Assembly: GCF_003590095.1 (NCBI RefSeq)
Contig: NC_039480.1
Location: 16,035,328 to 16,099,327 of the forward strand
From: Trichoplusia ni
Taxonomy: Eukaryota > Arthropoda > Insecta > Lepidoptera > Noctuidae
Length of the DNA: 64,000 nt
Direction of reading: 5' to 3'
Part shown: positions 48,901 through 58,342 of the stretch, one piece after another
Position numbering within the stretch: position 1 is the stretch's first letter
Layout of the letters: each line of letters opens with the position of its first letter
Made by a program: the position numbers and the translations under genes
Notes under the pieces: generated by a model
What the model was told of the DNA's origin: nothing
Databases searched by the model: none
What the model saw: only the letters and a program-made list of their open reading frames with translations

Positions 48901-51900
48901 ATTACGGTAATTACCTTTCTTCTCCCGTTGCAAAAGCTCCCAGAGAGCACGTCGTGATGCAGGGTCCATGCCAGAAGTGGGTTCGTCTAGGAGTACGACA
49001 CGCGCTGCACCACTTAAAGCTATCCCGACACATAGACGACGCTTCTGACCACCAGAAAGACCTTTAGAAGGATAATCACGCTGCAAAAAGGAAAACGTCA
49101 AATATAATTAAGTTCTTTAAAAGATAAGAAATTACGGTCAGTAACAAAAGCCCGATAACATAAATCCATTTTCAAAACACCTTTCCACAAATAAAGAAGT
49201 TGTTGGTGTCATAACCTAAGGGTATTTTTTTGTTTTACTGAAAAAAAACTGTTACTATGCTAATCTTACATATCGTTGACTTAAATCTATACTCTATACT
49301 AATATATAAAGCTGTAGAGTTTGTTTGTTTGTCTGAACGCGCTAATCTCAGGAACTACTGGTTCAAATTGAAAAAATATTTGTATTGAATGGACCATTCA
49401 TCGAGGAAGGTTTTAGGCTATATACCATCACGCTGCGACTAATAGAAGCGAAGATACAATGGAAAATGTGGAAAAAAAAAGGGCAGGTATAAATCATAAC
49501 TTATATCTTCTAACCACGCGGACGAAGTCGCGGGCAACAGCTAGTCGTTGATATTACTCAATTAAAACGTAGGTGAAGTTACCTTTTCTTCTAGTTCCAA
49601 TTTAGTGATAAGAGCATCGATTTCGTCCTTTAATTGTTTGCCTTTAAATCCTTTGAGGCGGGCGAAAAATTCCAGATGTTCTTTAACAGTAAGTTCGTTG
49701 AACAAGACGTTGTGTTGTGGACACAAGCCAATGTGGGAGCGAGCGGCGGCGGCTTGAGAGCTCATGTCGAACCCAGCTACGCTCATGGACCCGCGAGTAG
49801 CTTTTAAATTCCCTGTAAGAATTTTAGTAATGTAATGAATGGTGTATATCTTTTGTTGGAGATCCTTAATATATAAATAAATATTAGGTTAATCACTGAT
49901 AGGAAGGTATTAAGTATCAAGTATGTGCATTATACTCGACTTAGCTATATGTAAGTCGAGGTGATTTCGTGATTGTCCTTTAGTATATAGGCGTACATAC
50001 AAATTACGGTTTGGAAAAAGAAACATACAGGCAGAAGTACAAAATACCGGTCAAGCGCGAGTCCGTATTGCTACATTGAGGGTTCGATAGAAATACACTG
50101 GAGAAAAAAAAATCAGAAATTGATCATCCATCAAACTTATTACCGTACCAAAGTTTTCTTAGCACGAAATTTTTTTTATTATTTATTTTTATAATTTTTC
50201 GTCGAATTAACGTCTATTACTAGGTGATGGTAGTAGGCAGTAATAGAATTTCGATTGCCTTTTGGCAACGGCAATCTAAAAGTGGTTAAAAAGTTATCCA
50301 TATCAAAAATTATAAAAAGAAGTAGTTACCACTTAAAAAATGTTGAATGTACTCAGTTCCGCATAGCACTAAAATTACTATGTTAGTTTTAACCTTCAAC
50401 TCTATTTACTTAGAAGATTACAATGATTGAAGGCATTACGAGTGAGGCTAGTGGCCCACTTCACAATTTTATGACCGCAACCATCCAGTTGGCAACCAGA
50501 AATGCGATTTGTGTGGGTGCAATAGGATTTTAATTTGAGTGACATAGTGTGGATCTTCTTACAACATTCCGACGTTGTAACATGGCATGTTCAAAACATG
50601 TCCGTAATATTTTTGATCGTCTTTTTTCTTTTAAATATGAATACTAACCTGTCAACATAGATATGGTAGTAGATTTCCCAGCACCGTTGTGACCCAATAA
50701 GACAGTAATCTGATCATTATAAATATTCAGAGTAAGGTGATTGACGGCTATGTTATTCCCGTAGATTTTTGTTAGATCCTGAAAATAAAAAGCTTATAAA
50801 TAAATGTGTAAACTTGTTGTATTTGTTAAGAAAGTAGGTTTTTAATGTTGAATTTAACTTACATGCATTTTTACACCGATAGCATGATCGATTGGGTCTT
50901 TCTCTTTAATGATATCTTCAGATTCACTCACTTCGTTTTCAAAAATAAAACCGGAATCTAAAAATTACACACATACAATTTAATTGTTCTATTATTATTT
51001 TTGTGTACATATAGACATATATACTTATAGACGATTTTTTCAAATAATTTCTTCAAATATTTACCTGAATTATAATTGGGCAGCCAGAATTTAATCTGGA
51101 AGGGGAAATACCAGGGTTTTGGGGTTCCAAAGGGCCCTGGCATAACCTGTTCAAGGTATAAAGTGATGAGCATGTAAATGACGCAGTCCAAGGCCAGCAT
51201 GATGACCACGTGCCCGAACACGAAACGGTTCGTCTCCGTAGCCGGTGACGACATGAATTCGCCCCACTGCAGCCCTAATTGAAAGAATATTTAGTAAAGC
51301 AATTTTACACTTAGACACAGTCGCTACGTAAGAATTTGCTCTCCTACGCGCGGTATACGCGGACATCAATTACTCCTACACAGACATGTTATTATAGCGC
51401 GTATTACATGTAAACACAATTGCGATGTTAAACACGTTACGTTATCAAACTGTATCTAATCGAATTCACCTAAATACAACGCTTCAAAAGGGAAAGAACC
51501 TTTGCATATAGTACTTATTAATCTGCTAACACTCAAATAGCATTTTAAGAAGAATATTTTAAAAACGTACCTCCAATACTCTCCTTGGCGAGTAGAAGTT
51601 GGAAACCGTAAGACATCGCTGAATTTATGCTGAGACATGTGAAGACTTGCATAGCAGTAGACATGTCAATATCCATGGCCAAGAGAACAGCTGGGACGTA
51701 TGATAGGAACCAGATCACTCCCATACACAACGCCGCTGTACTACCTTGAAAGGAAAAAAAATATCAGTAGAGTTAAAGCACACACTACAATATACGAGAC
51801 AGAATAAGGAAAACACCATACCTTTCGAAAAGAAACTGCTTATCATAAAACAGAAAAATATAGCGCATGATAAGTACAGAATCATGAAAAAGAACAGCAC

Positions 51901-54900
51901 CGTCCAGGGGGTATTAGTAAACACTGCGTATTCAGAAAAGCCATCTTCGTTAGTAAACCAATTTATCTAAAAGCAATACAAATGTTTATAGTAATGTACA
52001 TGGTTCATATTTCATTTGCAATAAATATCAAGTGAACTCGCATACCTTTAAAAGGACTATAATCAAAATCGCTGTTACAAGGAGGTAGAGAAACTGCTTG
52101 CAAAACCATGCCGTCCAATGTAGCCATGTGGGTAGACCCATAATTTTCATCGTTTCCTAAAAATAAGTGTGATTAATATCTAAAGTATTTTCCCACGTTT
52201 TTTTACACTCACTTTCTTGTACGTTTGTTTGTTTCGGCACTTCTCGATAAGCTAACAGGTTGAAATTTTCAGGGTTAAATTTTCAAACACGACGACATTG
52301 CAATTTACAACGATAAAAACGGCTAAACCGATTTAGATAACATACGAATGGAATGACATTTAAAAACGTAGGTGTTTAGAATTTTTAAATCTATTAACTT
52401 TTGTGGCTTCCTGAAGATTCTTGGTGACAGTTACCTTTAATTGTAATTCCTTTTCTACCGTAACAGCCCTCGCTATATTAACAGCGGTGTAACTGAAGCT
52501 GAGCATGATGAACATCGGGAACATGAACTGTAGGACATCGACCGCCAAGTCTTGGATGTAAGGCGGGTGAGGGTACCTCTGGATATTGATCCTGAACGAT
52601 TTTAAATCTTCTCCAGTAGCTCTCGATATCAACTCGTTAGAGATAACGTGTTGCAGCGCGATAAACATTTCGTTGACGTAGCCTGCGCAATAACAATGAT
52701 AAACATATGGATGGTATCAAAAAAAGCATTCTAAATACTCGAAGCTTACATACTTTACAAAGATAGGTATATTATCGTTCACTCAAAGCAGGTTTTATTA
52801 CAAAGCGTAAGATTATCATCGACACGGATATGGAAAACAAAAAACAATCGTTATACCTGGATCATTGCCACCTTCCCAGGAATAAGCGAATCTGGGCCCT
52901 GGCATTTCGAATAACGGGAACACAATGTCGGTTCGCCAAGTGCGACCTCCTCGTTGAAAGAAAGAGTTCAATCGAGGCCTTTCAGGGAACCGTAGTGCAA
53001 ATGATAAATTGTTTGACAAGTCTTCCGCGCCTGAAAGAAAAAATTACACACGTTTAGTGACGCGAATTAATATTTTGGGTTTTCATTAATAATGAGAGTA
53101 TAATCTTAAAGAAATTATGTCACTTAAAAATATTATGAAGCTGGAAAAATTAAGCCGAGTAACTACATATTCTAGTCTTTGATATTCACATTTCAAACTG
53201 AAACTTGCAATAAAACATTTAAGTTAAGCTAATTATAAATCTAAAGATCTTCAACATCATTCAAAGCCTTGGTCCTCCCACTGCTGGGCGTAGGCCTCCC
53301 CTTTTTCGTGCTAATTTCTGCGGTCCAGCGCTAGCCGCATCCAGACTCGACACCTACATCATCGACACAACTTGCTCTTAACTATAGATATAAGCATACT
53401 AACCAAAAAGTTTATCATCAAACTCAATCCCAGCGATAACCTTGCGAGTGGAATCCTCTTGCACGTAGAGTCCTCTTAGTTCATGACTGTTGTTATAAGG
53501 ATCAATTTTTATTCGTGACTTTAGGACCTCGATAATAGCTGTAGAGTTAAAATCAAAATCCGGTGGAAATTCTATACCCGGTAAACCAGGTATAGAAATA
53601 TTATCTATTAAAACAGGGATCAGATCTTTTGCATTCGCTACTAATAAGTTTGTGATTCCAGTTCTGACGACGTCTTCTAATACTGGACTTTTTGGTGAGT
53701 ATGCTATTGACATCTGCGTTAAGTTCATGCCCGCTCTGCAAAAAGAAAAAACAATGTTAAGAAGAAACATTATCATCCTAGCCTCTTCCCACTTCAAACT
53801 ACGTTGGGGTCGGCTTCCAGTCTAACCAGTTGCAGCGAAGTACCAGTATTGACGACTGCCTATCTGACCTCCTCCCTCCAAAACACTCGACTATAATTCA
53901 AGAACATTGCCCAAATCGGAATGTAACTTTGCTTTTCTACATTAAGAATAAGGTTTTATCTTTTACAGTACTAACACTGGTAGGTTTTCTGGCAAGTTAC
54001 AGACAATCTGTTATTCAATTATATTCAGTTTTCGGTTACAAGGAACATGGCAGTTTTGAATTTGGCACAAAGTTGGACAAATCTATCTGCAGATAATTTG
54101 TCTGTTGGATCTCAAATTGACAGTGCTAAACTTGTGAACTGTGTTGGGACCACCACTTATCATTCTTCAATAACTACAAATTAATCTTATGATCTTTGCC
54201 AGAGTATTACATCTTTATATTACTACAAGATAAAATAAAAAAGTGAAAAACCCCGGCGATAACCCAAATGACAAATTATCTTTAGTAGAACAGCAAATTG
54301 AGACGTAGTACCTAATTGATACTCTCACTTGACAATCGGATTTCCATATCCCTTTTCCCAATCCCACCACCAATTTTATTATCAAACGAAGCTAAAAACG
54401 CTCTTGATTATTTCATCAATATTCTATTTAAGCGCGTCTTCATATGAGTCCCCACTCGAGTATATCGGCTTTTAAACGGCTCGAATGACTTTTATCGATC
54501 ACTTCTACGAAGATTCACACATAATTCAACTTTAATACGTAACAAAAACCAGTAGAACTCGCTTAATCCAGCTATAAAGTCACAGACAGACGTACACCTC
54601 AAATTTATATCACCCCTCTTTTTGCGTCGGGGTTTAAGAAATACAAAAAGATTATACGTAAGACAATTAGGTAATAATTAAGGAAAATTCTCGCACTGTT
54701 TTCGTTTGGCGATAAACACGTGAACACATAAGCACATTTTGCGATAATTAACCTTGATATCTAAGTATATTGATAAAATTGTATTTAAAGATTCATAAAC
54801 ATATCTATCTATAAGTTGATATAAAATGATAAAAGAGGTACCAATAGTTCCGTGGAAAAGCTCATGGCTAAGCAGCTAAGTAAGCATTACGGCTTGACCG

Positions 54901-56483
54901 ATAATAAAGGTAGGATGGTCTATGGATAGGTGACTTATGAAAGGGTAGATGAGTTATTGACTTTTAAATATGACTGACAGACATTATCTTTGTCATTTTT
55001 ATTACCATTTAACAAAACTGGTGGACTCGAGACACTGAGGGTTCTGAGCAAATAGGTAAACAAATCGACTGGGTAACAAATAAATTTTTTTGTCACGCAA
55101 CAAAATGGCCGTAACACTCGTAACCAACCGCGATCTTTATTTTTATTTTTTGTTTAAGTGGCAAAATGTATTAATCTAATAAATGAAATTTAGAACTGTC
55201 TAGCTAATCCGGCATAAACGATTCCTGAAATACAGTTTGATGTCAGATGGACGAAGAGAGGTGAATGGACAACAGTAATAGGGTTGAAAATTTTACCCTT
55301 TGGGTACGTAACCATAAAAAGTGACTGAGCAACTAAACTGGGTTGTGGAAGTCAGATAAATAGTTTTTCTCTTTCTAGTAGAATGTAGTAAGGCCCTAGT
55401 CTGCCATCAACATACATTGGAAAAAGTTCGGGATTCAAGCTACGCTGTGCTTATCTAAGATGCTTTAGCCCAACAATGTTGCATTGGGATAGTATTGTAT
55501 TAAAGTTGTTCACGTGTTTAAAGAAATTTTGTTTAATTTCATTTTTGCCATTGTACCTGTTGTACTTTGTTAAATTAGTTTACTTACTATTTTCTATCTT
55601 GTAAATGAGTCATTATAGAAGTGTACTCAAAAGACGTTCTTACAAGTCAAACTTCGCATAAGCAAATGTAATCTATGATAAGTATGGTTATCAATTAATA
55701 GTTGACAAAAACAAAGATAACTGTGTATAAACCAGTACTTTTCGGTGCCTAATAACTTCCGACTTAATTAAATAATCAGCTCGATCCCACGCTTACGCCA
55801 CGTTTTACCCGCTCCCGCAAAATTACGATGTATCAAATCGTTTTAACATTCAAAAGTTCTGGAAAAAAGCTAGTCATAAAATATACTATTCGTAATTAAG
55901 ACAGAAAGTCTAATTTTATTAACTAAGCAGAAGGAGCTACGCCTGAAAACAACAGTCTACGTCAGGACGACATGCAATCTAGGAAAGTCATGCCAATAAA
56001 GCAGTATTTAGATAGCTTAAAATTTAATATCTTAATATATATAAATCTCGTGTCACAATGTTTGTCCCAATGGACTCCTAAACAACTTCACCGATTATAA
56101 TAAAATTCGCTCACCATGTGCAGTTCGATCCAACTTGAGAGATAGATTAGTTTAAATCTCAAGTTATAGTCGCGATTTCTTCTAACCACTCGGACGAAGT
56201 CGCAGGCGACAGCTAGTACGTTATATAAAATTAATATAACTCACAAAACTGCTGTGGAATAGTTGAGTGTGTGTGCTGGCAGCGGGGGGTACGTGAGGGT
56301 CCCGACTGTGATTGGCTCCATCTGCCATCGCAAGACGAGGACCAGGGTCATGGTGAGCACTGGCAGCAGCAGCTCCGTGATGGTCTGCAGCCGATGCCTC
56401 CACTGCTGCAGGAAGTTCTTCCACATGAGCAGCCGGAACTTCATGATCGCGCCCGCGGGCCTCGCCTCTCGCCTCATCTTCAT
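38604..56483 (-). CDS. ABCA-B: full-length ABCA (ABCA3-like) transporter, 31 coding exons
   Basis: Second ABCA lipid-type transporter. Exons 5' to 3': 56245-56483, 53404-53735, 52857-53030, 52435-52682, 52046-52156, 51822-51966, 51571-51744, 51065-51274, 50863-50957, 50649-50778, 49583-49812, 48915-49080, 48468-48701, 48231-48372, 48034-48149, 47532-47751, 47089-47254, 46449-46664, 46144-46248, 45590-45761, 45035-45159, 44392-44515, 44074-44198, 43555-43679, 42810-42990, 42218-42379, 41377-41534, 40705-40827, 39620-39785, 39161-39287, 38604-38793. This gives about 1743 residues, provided exon 21 is 126 nt (125 by coordinates). The Met at 56483 is in frame with MKFRLLMWKNFLQQWRHR; Met14 is an alternative start. 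Both ATPase sites are complete. A moth ABCA2-type identity is possible but unproven. Confidence 0.92.
38860..38950 (+). mobile_element. LINE 3'-end scrap
   Basis: The plus-strand frame reading VEVCTRKGGNVQKWENKGCG resembles the terminal IEVWKRKGFVQMWD of the fragment at 44540-44880. It is very short and only weakly supported. It lies in the last intron of ABCA-B, antisense to the gene. Confidence 0.35.
39397..39548. mobile_element. hAT-type MITE with 8-bp target duplication
   Basis: The 152-nt element begins CAGTGCCGTATTAT and ends ATAGATCCGGCCCTG, imperfect inverted termini of hAT type. It is flanked on both sides by the exact 8-bp duplication TTTAAGAC (39389-39396 and 39549-39556). It lies in the ABCA-B intron between exons 29 and 30 and has no coding capacity. 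Confidence 0.85.
39907..40252. mobile_element. MITE-like element with inverted AAGACGTTGTCACGT ends
   Basis: TTTTACGTGACAACGTCTT at 39907-39925 is the inverse, with one indel, of AAGACGTTGTCACGTCAAAA at 40233-40252. The interior includes a GC-richer block with GGGAGAGAGACG and inverse CCTCTCTCTCGTTC. It lies in the ABCA-B intron between exons 28 and 29. True outer ends are uncertain. Confidence 0.45.
40379..40632. repeat. Tandem duplication, two 127-bp copies
   Basis: 40379-40505 and 40506-40632 are aligned copies starting CTTTGACCTGTCATCTTCAT, with a single visible mismatch near the end (GGTATATTCAA against GGTTTATTCAA). It lies in the intron between ABCA-B exons 28 and 29, ending 73 nt before exon 28. 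Confidence 0.85.
40885..41245. repeat. GC-rich dispersed repeat
   Basis: This block of about 360 nt is markedly GC-richer than the intron around it, with CGTTACCCGTCGAGCTTCAC and CCCTCCCCCGAGAGGACAGG. It resembles a repeat common in noctuid genomes, though no class is assigned. Open frames in it are by-products of the GC content. It lies in the ABCA-B intron between exons 27 and 28. Confidence 0.45.
41768..41886 (+). repeat. Interspersed repeat, family R1, copy 3 (internally deleted)
   Basis: CAACTATGTTGGGGTCGG joins almost directly to CTACAAGGAGCGACTGCCTA and CCCAGTTACCTGGGCAACAC. The middle part seen at 18370-18671 is missing. It lies in the ABCA-B intron between exons 26 and 27. Confidence 0.6.
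42035..42195 (+). repeat. Interspersed repeat, family R2, copy 3
   Basis: GATTAAGAACTCCAGTTG, then CAAGTCGGGCATTCCCC and GCGTTGCGTCATTTAAT, match the copy at 5436-5600. It lies just 3' of ABCA-B exon 26 in gene orientation. Confidence 0.5.
42657..42745 (+). repeat. SINE family 1, 5'-truncated
   Basis: GATCCCCGCGTAGGACAAG followed by the tail TTTGTGAAACTCC. The head with the A box is missing. It lies in the ABCA-B intron between exons 25 and 26. Confidence 0.5.
43555..48149 (-). CDS. ABCA-B exons 15-24: linker and second transmembrane domain
   Basis: Exon 15 is an acidic Thr-rich linker (ETDDTATTTTDSSMEDALKH). Exon 16 holds the entering helix, exons 17-18 the extracellular loop (WFSNFGYHDVATSLAAVYSA), and exons 19-22 the helix group. 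Exon 23 is Cys-rich (YTCLQGC, VEC, NMC, TCC) and exon 24 has the last helix. Exon 21 measures 125 nt by coordinates, but splice phase and ABCA-A need 126. Confidence 0.88.
43855..43925 (+). repeat. Short dispersed repeat with CCCGACGTTTCAGCACC
   Basis: TTCCCGACGTTTCAGCACCT followed by GGTATCATGGTCACGGGCAG is a motif I know as a common lepidopteran repeat remnant. It is a single copy in this window, in the ABCA-B intron between exons 23 and 24. Confidence 0.35.
44540..44880 (+). mobile_element. LINE C-terminal fragment, degenerate
   Basis: The plus-strand frame reads RGRPRRK, a TGA stop, CDDLVKYARRAWPEIANDIE and VWKRKGFVQMWD, the usual C-terminal tail of non-LTR retrotransposon polymerases. 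A stop sits where Trp is expected. It is 5'-truncated and antisense within the ABCA-B intron between exons 21 and 22. Confidence 0.65.
46715..46890 (+). repeat. tRNA-derived SINE, family 1
   Basis: TGCACGGATAGGCGAGTGGT, GAGGTCACCACGCCAAACCC, a degraded B box (GGTTAGATCCCCGCC), AGGACAAGCATTTTTGTG and tail TTTGTGAATCCCCG. It is a near full-length copy, antisense in the ABCA-B intron between exons 17 and 18. Confidence 0.7.
48231..50957 (-). CDS. ABCA-B exons 9-14: linker and NBD1
   Basis: Walker A GHNGAGKS at about residues 605-612 (Lys611); CPQHN; signature LSGGQKRR at about 704-711; Walker B VVLLDEPTSG with Asp728 and Glu729; H-loop TTHFMDEADILGDR with His760. Four exons (230, 166, 234, 142 nt) match ABCA-A in length and phase. 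All residues needed for ATP hydrolysis are present. Confidence 0.92.
49290..49545 (+). mobile_element. Non-autonomous Helitron-like element
   Basis: The body GAACGCGCTAATCTCAGGAA, GAGGAAGGTTTTAGGCTATA and end GGACGAAGTCGCGGGCAACA ending in CTAG|T fit the lepidopteran Helitron-like class. It has no coding capacity. It lies in the ABCA-B intron between exons 11 and 12. Helitrons insert without duplication, so no flanking repeat is expected. Confidence 0.6.
51065..56483 (-). CDS. ABCA-B exons 1-8: first transmembrane domain
   Basis: Exon 1 has the conserved LLMWKNFLQQWRHRLQT and the first helix. Exon 2 is long (332 nt) and encodes most of the first extracellular loop. The coupling segment KETMKIMGLPTWLHWTAWF spans exons 4/5, and helices fill exons 4-8. 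Exons 3 and 5 (174 and 111 nt) have the same length as in ABCA-A. Exon 1 opens at a splice acceptor TACAG, six nucleotides before the ATG, so at least one more 5' exon exists. Confidence 0.9.
52205..52405 (+). repeat. Interspersed repeat, family R3, copy 2
   Basis: CTTCTCGATAAGCTAACAGG, TTGAAATTTTCAGGG and GACATTTAAAAACGTAGG match the copy at 31575-31800. It ends about 30 nt from ABCA-B exon 4. Confidence 0.6.
53262..53345 (+). repeat. CCACTGCTGGGCGTAGGCCT repeat
   Basis: CCCACTGCTGGGCGTAGGCC followed by GGTCCAGCGCTAGCCGCATC is a second copy of the motif seen at 26108-26205. It lies just downstream of ABCA-B exon 2 in gene orientation. Confidence 0.5.
53736..56244 (-). other. ABCA-B first intron after the start exon
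   Basis: This 2.5-kb intron is AT-rich. It holds repeat R1 copy 4 at 53768-53885 (GTTGGGGTCGGCTTCCAGTC) and the Helitron-like element at 56025-56217. Nothing else is recognised. Confidence 0.55.
56025..56217 (+). mobile_element. Helitron-like short element
   Basis: It starts near ATAAATCTCGTGTCACAATG and ends GGACGAAGTCGCAGGCGACA then CTAG|T, the same 3' end as the element at 49290-49545. The inner part (GGACTCCTAAACAACTTC, ACCATGTGCAGTTCGATCC) recurs at 25505-25620. The 3' end lies about 28 nt from ABCA-B exon 1. Confidence 0.55.
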
Positions 56484-58318
56484 GACGCCCTGTACGTAAT
56501 TAAAACGGTACAGTTTATTTACGTTAACAGTGTTCGGTCATTACTAAATCCTCATTCTTTCTTCCACCATCACCAAATAATTCGATAAGGTCGATTTTCT
56601 TAATCGCAATAAATTAGAGATAAAAAGCTAGATATGCAGTCCAGTACAATATTATACAATGGAAATAATTACAATTCTTATCCACGTGTGTTAGGTGCAT
56701 TTTATATTTTTTTTAGTTCTATTTCGGTGCGTTTCGATAAAATTTATTTAAGTGACATTTAGCAGCAAAGTTATTATTTCTGTTCACTAATATTCTTACT
56801 TTTTATGAGCTTTCAAAAGATATTACAATTGTTAATATGAGCTTAGATTACCTCCATGATCAATTAAAATAATTACTGGCACTGACAATGAATTTTTATT
56901 ATCATTTGATTATTAATAGATTACAATACGATATGACTCATTTAAAAGGCTTTTAGATTGATTATTTGATTTCCTAAACCTAATTAATATTTTCGATTAA
57001 AGATTTCCGAAAATAATTTTCTTTGTAATGTTTTCAGACCGAAATTTCGAAATTAATAATTGAAACCTAAATATAGAATCCCAGTCACTATATCACCCAC
57101 TTCAACAAATTTTACTCTTGAGTTGTGAGTAATAAACGCACTAACAATGCACCGAGTCACAACAATGCTAAGGTATAATGGCACTTCACGGATGGTATAT
57201 TTAGTGCAGATAAGTACTATTACCAGTAGTTAGTTGGGTAGGTACTATTATCATAAGTGTTGACGTACTCAACACATACTACAAACAAACAAATATAGAA
57301 GATTATAATATTTGTATTACTCTTAAATTATGAGAAGTCGTCGCAACGGGGGCTATTTTCACCATTATTGAATTTCCCTATAAATTACTTCATTTTGAAT
57401 TCAATAGGCGTTGAAAAGACCAACGGTACAATGTTTTCGTAGCGCGTTTCAGGTTATGTTATTCGGCATAACTCAGTTATAAGTTATTTTATCGAACAGG
57501 ACACTTGAACGTCTCCTACCAGTGTCTGCGACCGGAATTTTGCAAACTCAAAGAATATTAAATAATACACAGACACAAACATGTTGCCGCTGAATGTTAC
57601 AGTTTTTCATTTGACATATTTCAATGTCAAGTTCAATGTGTCTGCGCAACACGTGCATAACAGTGCCTCGTACTGAAAGATAGTGAAGCCGGCTTCAAAC
57701 TCGGTAATTTGAAAACTATATTGGTTAAATTGACATATAAAATTAAATGAAAAATGCTGACTAAGATATAAGTAGGAAGGAGGCTTTTTAAAAATCTATG
57801 CTGCTAACGAATTCAAAAAAGCTGAATTATTATTTTTGCTTTCTTGATATTTTGATTTTAATAGAAATCATAATGAACGTTTTGGGAGCCATTAAAAAAA
57901 ACATCTGATATCTCGGCAAAATAGCCTTTATATAAACCATTTAATAAATTAAATCGCTGAACATTGCCGCGCCAACGCAACTCTGCCTACCTGCACTGTT
58001 TCTCGCGAAGATCTTTGAACAATTGATTTTCAATCCAATGGTATCTCCGACAAAACAGTCACCCTTTGAAATTATAGAGAGAGAGATAACTTTAAGAAAA
58101 CAATAATCGTTTTCCGTGCGTAAATTACTTACATTATATATGTAGATAATTCTTTACAAAATATTGATCTTGGATCATTTATATGTGCACAGGTGCGCTA
58201 CACAGTTTAACGCTACAGTTTCTTTCTAAATATGGGATCAAGAGATGGGGATGTAGAGATACTGGGCAGAGAGTATAAATTGGAAGTTATGAAGACAGAT
58301 AAAAAAATATCTTCTCAC

Positions 58319-58342
58319 CTGTAACCACGCCTTAAGCATCAT
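58319..58342 (-). CDS. Candidate alternative first coding exon of ABCA-B
   Basis: ACAACAATGATG, a good insect start context, opens MMLKAWLQ and ends at a donor TTACAG|GTGAGA. Splicing to the acceptor before 56489 keeps frame and would add ten residues (MMLKAWLQGV) before the Met at 56483. An in-frame TAG lies just upstream of the ATG. No homology supports so short a peptide. Confidence 0.35.
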
